A DNA stretch of 64,000 nucleotides. Origin: Stramonita haemastoma. Lineage: Eukaryota > Mollusca > Gastropoda > Neogastropoda > Muricidae. The position numbers and the translations under genes are program-made. Every line of letters begins with the position of its first letter. The first letter of the stretch is position 1. Where the stretch lies: NCBI GenBank assembly GCA_030674155.1, contig CM060317.1, positions 84,339,541-84,403,540 on the forward strand, given 5' to 3'. The notes under the pieces were generated by a model. The model saw only the letters and a program-made list of their open reading frames with translations, did no database searches and was not told the origin of the DNA. Positions 1 to 64,000 of this stretch are shown here, one piece after another.

Positions 1-3000
1 TACTTTCCCATGATGTGGTACATAGCAATAGCACATTCTTCTTAACTGTCTTCAGTATGGCAACATAAAACAATCTCATCGCTTTCTGAGACATTCATTT
101 ATGGCAGACTCGGATTACTTCCCTATCTGTCTATCCCCATTCTTTATTAACCCTAACACCCAGACATGACTCCCATTATAGATTGGACACCATGCAGCAG
201 CTTTCCCCTTGATGATGCTCCCATCAACAGCTCCATCCATGATCTGACGTTTTACCTGCCCCCTGTCCTCCATAGGGTGAAGGAATAGCATTACAAGTCC
301 ATGGAAAATACTTGTGCTTTTTTTGTCTTTGGTGAGAACTGCATGCAAGTAATGGAAGTACAAAGAAAAAGAAGAAAAAAAGTGCTGCTGAATAGTGATT
401 TTAATTTTCTTCGTAGCAACTCCAAATAGTTGAGGTAATCTAAAGTCATCGCATATTTCTTCCAATATTAATCTGACAAGTCGTCGGTTAAAAAAAAAAC
501 CAACCCCCCAAAACTTCAAAAATGATAGCAGACAAGAAAGGCTAATAATACCGGGCACTGAACTAATTCATAACCATTGATTCCGGCATCACATTATACA
601 GACTGCAAGTGCATGATATAAATTAGATTTAGAAGTGAGGTGAAGACATGCATTAAAATCAACATATTAGTTAAACTTCCAACATACAGTCTGCACAAAG
701 TCAAATCAATCAGAAATCTGCACACGTCATAACTTAAAACTTTCACACTGAAGACTTGGAATGCTATGTTTGGAAAGCCAAAACAATTTGATACCTGAAC
801 GCTCAAAAGTAGTTACACACTCACACCTGGAGAAAGCACATCCATCTATCTTCATTCAAAATGATAATCACATGAAGCAGTGAAGATGAATATTGCAAGC
901 TTTACAAAATAATAACAGCTAACAATTTGACACTGCCATTATGTTATCACATACAATGGATTAGTCAAAAGCATACATACACCCCTTCCCTTCACCACAT
1001 GCATCAGTGTACTCAATAACCATTGCTAGCTCTATGGCTGAACATCTTCCACTACTGTAGCCATTTATGTTGAATATATTTGAAATAAAGGAAAGCCGTA
1101 TGGTTTTGCCAGCATTTTTGTTTATATCGTGCACATGAACCGGGATGTGATCTGTAATGTCATATTGTAGTACAAGTATATGAAACACTAAGTTACAGCT
1201 CCTCCTTCACCCAATGTGTATCCAATCCTCAAGGCAGCTGACAGACATCACTTTGTGCAGCCACTAATACAAAACTCTTACTCCTCTGCATTTTCCTCAG
1301 TGATCTACAGGTCATATCACAACACCTCTGTGCACTCCTCTCCCCCACACTTTGGCCTAGGAAAATGCATTTGCCACTTACATAAACAGGCAAGAATTTC
1401 AGCGCAAAAAGAATGTTTGCTTTTTATATATACACGAATATTCTGCAGGGAAACTTACAAAGAGAAAGAATGCCAAGTTGGGGAAGGAGGGTGTGCTCTG
1501 AGCACTCGCACTGATATTTTACACAATCTCTATTTTGCACAGTAACAAAATGCAAATGAATACAGGGGGAACAAAGGCAGTATTTCTACTTCAAGTTTAA
1601 GATAACAACCAGCCATTTTTTGGGGTGCCTGTATTTCAGCTATTTATTCTTTCTTGAGGTGCCCTGCAAAATCATGTGTTCCTAATTTTGAGGATTTGCT
1701 TTTTCTTTGAAAAAAAAATCAGCTGGGCATTTCTACATGGAACTTGCTTACAAGTACTCTGTTCAAATGAAGGAACAACCGAAATAGCTTATTCAGAATG
1801 TAAGAGTTTCTGTTTTCAAGATACAAGAAATAAGTGACCAAATCAACTCTGGTATCATTTTTATTCTTCACTGCCATAGCAAAGAAACCTTACATTTGTC
1901 TTTTTTTTTTTTATTATTACTTTTTTTTTTTAAAGACTTTTGAAAGAGGAGATATTTTTTTGAAAATAATGCATGCTTGACTAAAATGCTGATTAAATTT
2001 TTTATTTTATTTTATTTTTTAATAAAGCTCTTTCAAAATGAACAATGCCCTCCAACCAAAACGTGCAAGAAATCTTCACATATGCTTGACCAAATGAGTA
2101 CAAGGCAATACTGCACGGATTCTGTGTCATCACTTCATTCACTCTCAGACTTCATACACTAGGCAGCACTACTGTCAGGATACAGAATGCACACAACAGC
2201 ACAGACATCACACCACAGCTAGAGAGAGAGAGGGAGTGACACAGGACAAATGCTCTCAGCACAAGGTACAGTGACACCTGTCTTCACACACCCACCTATC
2301 CTTCACTACACTGCATAACCATGAACGATATGCTGGTTTTGTGACAATGATAAAAGCATACATCATACATGTACAGTTCACATTTGTTCAAAAATGATGC
2401 CAGGAAACTGGATTGCTGACTGCCTGCGTCTATGTCAGTATAGCAGATTAAGAAGGCTTTCTCTTTTTTTCTCTCCTGAAAATGCTTGAAAAATGCGTAC
2501 CTCTCCTTTCTCTCTTTCAGCCTGCATACAAATCCTTTCAGCTTACATCAGGTTCATACATGGACTACACTTGAAAAAGCCTAAGATTTTCGTGAACACA
2601 TTGCTGACTGAATATAGTCACAAAACACACAAAACAAATAGCATTGTTTCCATCCTATATCCCAGGACACACACACACACACACAAAGGAGAAAGAATGG
2701 AACTATACTAAGATCAGAACATTACCCTGAAACAGGGCTTTTAATCTAAGATATAAAAAAAAGTTCTCTGTTATGAGCAAATTATACATAACCTGATTTG
2801 GATTTTCCAAGCGGAGTGTGACGCCTTTCTGAGCAACTCACACATGATCTGAATTGCACACTCTCAACTCAATGTGTTGCTCTGCTGAGCACACCCTAAC
2901 ACTAAATAATGAGCCTGGTGTGGATGTATACAAATGCTCAATGAGTTGCCATCTTAACACACCCTTAAAGAATGTTATGAACATTCATGCCTGAATGTGC

Positions 3001-4116
3001 TAATTACTGAACACCCCTCCCTCCCAAAATTCTAACAGTGTGCATGGTTAGTATACACCCATACTTCCATGTGCTTCTTCAAATGTACACTCCCATGCAA
3101 CATGAAGCCTGATCTTTTCAAACAATCTCAAAAATGTCATCAAACAATCTAAAAAATATCATCAAACATTCCCCCTCCCTCCTAAAAAAAAAAAGAAAAA
3201 AAAAAAAGGGAGTGAGTGTCGTCTGTGTACAAAAACCATAACCAGTGGCACATGATATAACACAATCAGTCTCGCATGTACATTCACAACCTGAATGCGT
3301 TGACCTGCTGAATGCACCAATGGTACACAATCTTGTATACACGCACACCTTACAGCCCAACACATCAGCAGTGTACAGTCATGCTTCAGTATGGTGCAGC
3401 TCTGAGCACATCCATGACACAGACAGACTGATGTGCATGGTCACACCTCAGTGTTGAATGTCTGAGCACAGGAGACAGACACAGCTGGCCTGATAAAATG
3501 TCAAAAAGCCAGCAGTGTCAGACCTGCCTATGACACTCAGTGACTTCCAAGCACACAGTCCTCTTCCTGAACAACCCAGGACATACTGTCAGTCACACTT
3601 CGGTGTTTAACCATGCTGCTACAATACACAGCCAGCCTCACGCGTTTCACTGCAATTCAACTTAACACACCAGCCCAAGAACACAACTCACACACATAAT
3701 TGTGCACATGCACATTCATCTCTCACAAAGTAAACAATCTAAAAGAATGTACAAACGCACATACAACACTGAAGTGCATGGCATAAAGAAGGATGCAAAC
3801 ATGATTGGAAAAACTGGTTGTAGAAGTCTTGAAATCAACAGAAAAATCAACTGGTAGGTCACAGAAATCTTCGGAGAAACAAACTGTTTCTCCTCTATTT
3901 ATCAGAAAATGCTAAGAAGTAACACTGCCAATGGATAAAAAAAGTGCCTTAATTGTGTAATCTCAATCAAATCTGAATAAAGTGAATTAGAATAAGAAGT
4001 ACTGAAAAGAAAAAGAAAAAGGTTCCCGACAAACTTCACTGATACCATGTCCTCTTGCAGTCTAGTTTTCAACCACCCAATACACCAAACTCTTGAATAT
4101 GCTTCTCTTAACATCC
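1..4116. other. HTT 3' flank or 3' UTR, no gene recognised
   Basis: AT-rich sequence with short open frames only, none with recognisable protein similarity. TTTATT (AATAAA on the minus strand) occurs several times, for example near 1643 and 2000, but there is no way to choose a cleavage site. Between about 2800 and 3720 there is a loose succession of related TGCTGAGCACAC / GTGCATGGT phrases that may be an old degenerate tandem array. A short (AC)n lies at 2666-2683. Confidence 0.5.
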
Positions 4117-4342
4117 TCATTTTCTTTTCCAGGAACAAATAGAATAACTGATTGATTTCAAGAAAGAAATATCTTGGAGTAGGTCAAAAGTATGCGACAG
4201 ACGCAATCTGCAGAGGTAAGGAAAAGTGACCAATACTGAGAGCAATGGCAGCCAGGTCACCAGCACTGTGACCAAAACAAGGAATGTGTTGTGGTTTTCC
4301 CAGCGATGAACACCACCCTTCTTCACTATCTCACCGCTGTCC
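4117..4342 (-). other. candidate downstream exon or 3' UTR segment
   Basis: A good acceptor (TTTTTGTCTGTGTTTCAG) precedes GGACAGCGG at 4342. One frame is open to a TGA at 4117 (DSGEIVKKGGVHRWENHNTF, then a hydrophobic LVLVTVLVTWLPLLSVLVTF). If HTT w46 spliced from the GTAGGG donor at 5772 to this acceptor, the C terminus would become ITELGTAVR and stop. It may equally be an exon of an unknown downstream gene or nothing at all. Confidence 0.25.
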
Positions 4343-4361
4343 CTGAAACACAGACAAAAAC

Positions 4362-4941
4362 TACACAGATATATCAGTCACTTCCTTTAAACTCAGATAT
4401 CAGTCACTTTGCTTAAACTCAGATATCAGTCACTTCCTTTAAACTCAGATATCAGTCACTTTGCTTAAACTCAGATATCAGTCACTTCGCTTAAACTCAG
4501 ATATCAGTCACTTCGCTTAAACTCAGATATCAGTCACTTCGTTTCAACTCAGATATCAGTCACTTCGTTTCAACTCAGATATCAGTCACTTCCTTTAAAC
4601 TCAGATATCAGTCACTTCCTTTAAACTCAGATATCAGTCACTTCCTTTAAACTCAGATATCATCACTTCACTTAAACTCAGATATCAGTCACTTTGTTTC
4701 AACTCAGATATCAGTCACTTTGTTTCAACTCAGATATCAGTCACTTTGTTTCAACTCAGATATCAGTCACTTTGTTTCAACTCAGATATCAGTCACTTTG
4801 TTTCAACTCAGATATCAGTCACTTTGTTTCAACTCAGATATTAGTCACTTTGTTTCAACTCAGATATCAGTTACTTTGTTTCAACTCAGATATCAGTCAC
4901 TTTGTTTCAACTCAGATATCAGTCACTTTGTTTCAACTCAG
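4362..4941. repeat. 26-bp minisatellite, about 22 copies
   Basis: Unit AACTCAGATATCAGTCACTT plus TTGTTTC-type ending. The left half has CTTTAAA/GCTTAAA endings and the right half TTTGTTTC, so two subfamilies expanded in blocks. The array makes two long artificial open frames (repeating FQLRYQSLCFNSDISHFVST) that are not genes. Confidence 0.95.
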
Positions 4942-4994
4942 AGTGGTCTCTAAAGGCAAACTAGGACTTAGATGTAAGCCACTATGCCATGATA

Positions 4995-5224
4995 TCACCA
5001 CTGGCTACTTGAAAAACCCAAACCAAACCAAAACACAACAGAAAAAAAACATGATGATGTCTAAACACGACAACAACATGCATGAAAAAAAAAATTGAAA
5101 AAAAAGAACATGTATGCATTTTCAAAAATTTCTCATCTGTTCCTACAGGCAAACAATAGCCTACTCTTCCGAAACACACAATAGGTTTTAGTGTGTGCAA
5201 AAGATATTCTGCATGCGTTTGCAC

Positions 5225-5255
<31 letters not shown>

Positions 5256-5400
5256 AACTTATGAGGGAGTGGAGTCAGTGCTGATATGATCTCCAGGGCA
5301 AATACCCACCTGAACAGGTGCCTCAGTGGCAGCTCAATCCTGGGTTGTCTGATCATGAGCACAGTTCTCCTACCACTAGACTATTCTACACCCTGTCCAG
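4995..5400 (-). mobile_element. tRNA-headed SINE, family 2
   Basis: Read on the minus strand, the head near 5395 has an A-box-like TAGTCTAGTGGTAGGAG followed by a body containing the dispersed block with ACCTTGGTTTATTGTCTCATC (plus strand, 5230-5252) and GCCTACTCTTCCGAAA (5159-5174). The same body recurs around 6600-6830, 16850-17045, 23110-23410 and 29041-29360, which shows an interspersed family. The B box is decayed. Confidence 0.6.
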
Positions 5401-5403
5401 TAA

Positions 5404-5705
5404 AGGTAAAAAAGGTAAAAGTGTCCCATAACCTATGTGGTCGTAGGGGAGCGAGGTGTCAGAGACTTCAGCTTCTCTAGGGGCCAGCATATTGAGGGCA
5501 GCGCCCATCTCCTCTCCCTTGCTGCTTTACCTTCCCTGACCCTAAAGGAGGCAGGTACCCATTGACAGCTGGGTGAACAGGGGGACTGTACTGAAACCAA
5601 GGCATGCAAATGGTCACCCATCCAACTGGTAACCACGCTTGACACTGCTTAACCTTGGCTGGGGGGAAAGCGAGCGCTCTGACCACTGACCTATCTCGTC
5701 CCTGT
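5404..5705 (-). mobile_element. composite SINE: tRNA-like head joined to 5S rRNA-like segment
   Basis: On the minus strand it begins GGACGAGATAGGTCAGTGGT CAGAGCGCTC, a tRNA 5' half with A box. It continues GGTTAAGCAGTGTCAAGCG ... GTTGGATGGGTGACC, which resembles the A box and C box of the 5S rRNA internal promoter (5S: TTAAGCAACGTCGGGC ... CTTGGATGGGTGACC). The downstream body has AGGTACCTGCCTCCTTTAGG and ATGGGCGCTGCCCTCAATA. Two different pol III promoters in one element suggest a dimeric SINE. Confidence 0.6.
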
Positions 5706-5734
5706 CAAGGAACTGACTACAAATCCCATCTGAC

Positions 5735-63389
<57,655 letters not shown>

Positions 63390-64000
63390 CTGGGGAAGCA
63401 CAGTCACCTCCATGATGATGCATTATAAAACAAGTTTGTTTGGTGGGGTTTTTTTTAGATGATGATACAAACGTCCTGACAGTGCTAAGTTAAGGATTAA
63501 TAGAAAGATATTTTCCTGAAGTTTTTATCTATTTATTTCATCTTATTTATTTCTTCTTTTCTACTGAGGATAATGGAATAAGCACTCATGTGGTCGCTGC
63601 CACCAGCTGTCAAACTCATCTCAGTCTTGTCAGATTGTCTGCATTATGGAATGGCCTTTTTTTGTATGATGTGGACATTCATGCCCTTGGTACAGGAACA
63701 TTACAATCTGAACAGAAGGATATAAACAATCCTACATGTACAAGCCCACAAAACCATATCACCCCATGAATAAGTAACATGTAGCCTAGGAAAAACCTTG
63801 GAGAAACAGATGATGACCAAGGCTGCAAAATGATTTATACACTTTGTTCCTTCTCTCTTTCATCAATCTTCATCATTTGTTTTCCATTTATCACTATTTT
63901 CCATCTAAGATCATTATTGATTTTCCAGTTATGCTACAATACACTTTTCCAGTTCTTTCATTTCTTTTTGCTTCCATTATAGAATTTACCACCAGAAATA
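63390..64000. other. partial HTT intron upstream of w1
   Basis: No exon-like similarity. GATAATGGAATAAGCACTCA TGTGG near 63568 is a SINE family 2 scrap. Confidence 0.6.

Noticed and set aside
115..558. 147-codon minus-strand frame
   Set aside because: Contains a plausible-looking MDGAVDGSIIKGKAAAWCPI stretch but also low-complexity FFNRR/FSSFSLYF segments and no similarity I can recognise; more likely 3' UTR or flank.
4694..5098. 134-codon repetitive frame (FQLRYQSLCFNSDISHFVST)
   Set aside because: Pure product of the 26-bp minisatellite; no start context, splice signals or unique sequence.

Overview
This is a window of animal nuclear DNA. Everything about it is eukaryotic: split genes with GT-AG introns, long (CA)n/(GA)n/(TA)n microsatellites, minisatellites, LINE and tRNA-derived SINE copies and cut-and-paste transposons. 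There is no operon, bacterial promoter or CRISPR array. The single host gene runs across almost the whole window on the minus strand. It is the huntingtin (HTT) orthologue of an invertebrate. Sequence similarity, compact exons and repeat style suggest a mollusc, probably a marine gastropod; that taxon is an inference.

HTT layout. Forty-six coding exons (called w1 to w46 here, in transcript order) lie between 63389 and 5735. Each was placed by similarity to the human protein, which I know well enough to align by eye, by splice sites and by reading-frame phase, which chains through the intact exons. They total about 7.0 kb (about 2,340 codons), matching human HTT from about residue 750 to the C terminus: the rest of the N-HEAT domain, the bridge and the C-HEAT domain. 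The first exons, including any polyglutamine tract, lie beyond 64000. Introns are mostly 0.4-2 kb. The three largest are 28801-19533 (9.3 kb), 16684-9925 (6.8 kb) and 18074-16751.

Region by region. 1-5.7 kb: 3' flank or 3' UTR with SINEs and a 26-bp minisatellite. 5.7-9.9 kb: the last four HTT exons. 9.9-16.7 kb: one intron holding a LINE relic, a tRNA-Thr-type SINE and a LINE with an intact 834-codon RT frame. 16.7-19.5 kb: exons w40-w42. 19.5-28.8 kb: the giant intron, holding simple repeats, a Harbinger-like MITE and a LINE split by a 3.3-kb DNA transposon. 28.8-63.4 kb: exons w1-w39 with many microsatellites and four TTAA-flanked (piggyBac-like) elements.

Most notable observations: (1) several intronic minisatellites start exactly at an exon end, and each repeat unit carries the last 11-18 nt of that exon plus its 5' splice site, giving long ladders of decoy donors (after w11, w21, w29, w45; degenerate after w19); exon starts are duplicated upstream of w11 and w34. 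(2) Three transposon insertions can be proved from their empty sites: a 3.3-kb element inside a LINE reading frame, a piggyBac-like element inside a SINE, and a TTAA element inside the minisatellite. (3) A 155-bp MITE is an internal-deletion derivative of the 1.06-kb piggyBac-like element. (4) One SINE joins a tRNA-like head to a 5S rRNA-like segment. (5) Five HTT exons contain frame breaks that look like uncorrected assembly indels.
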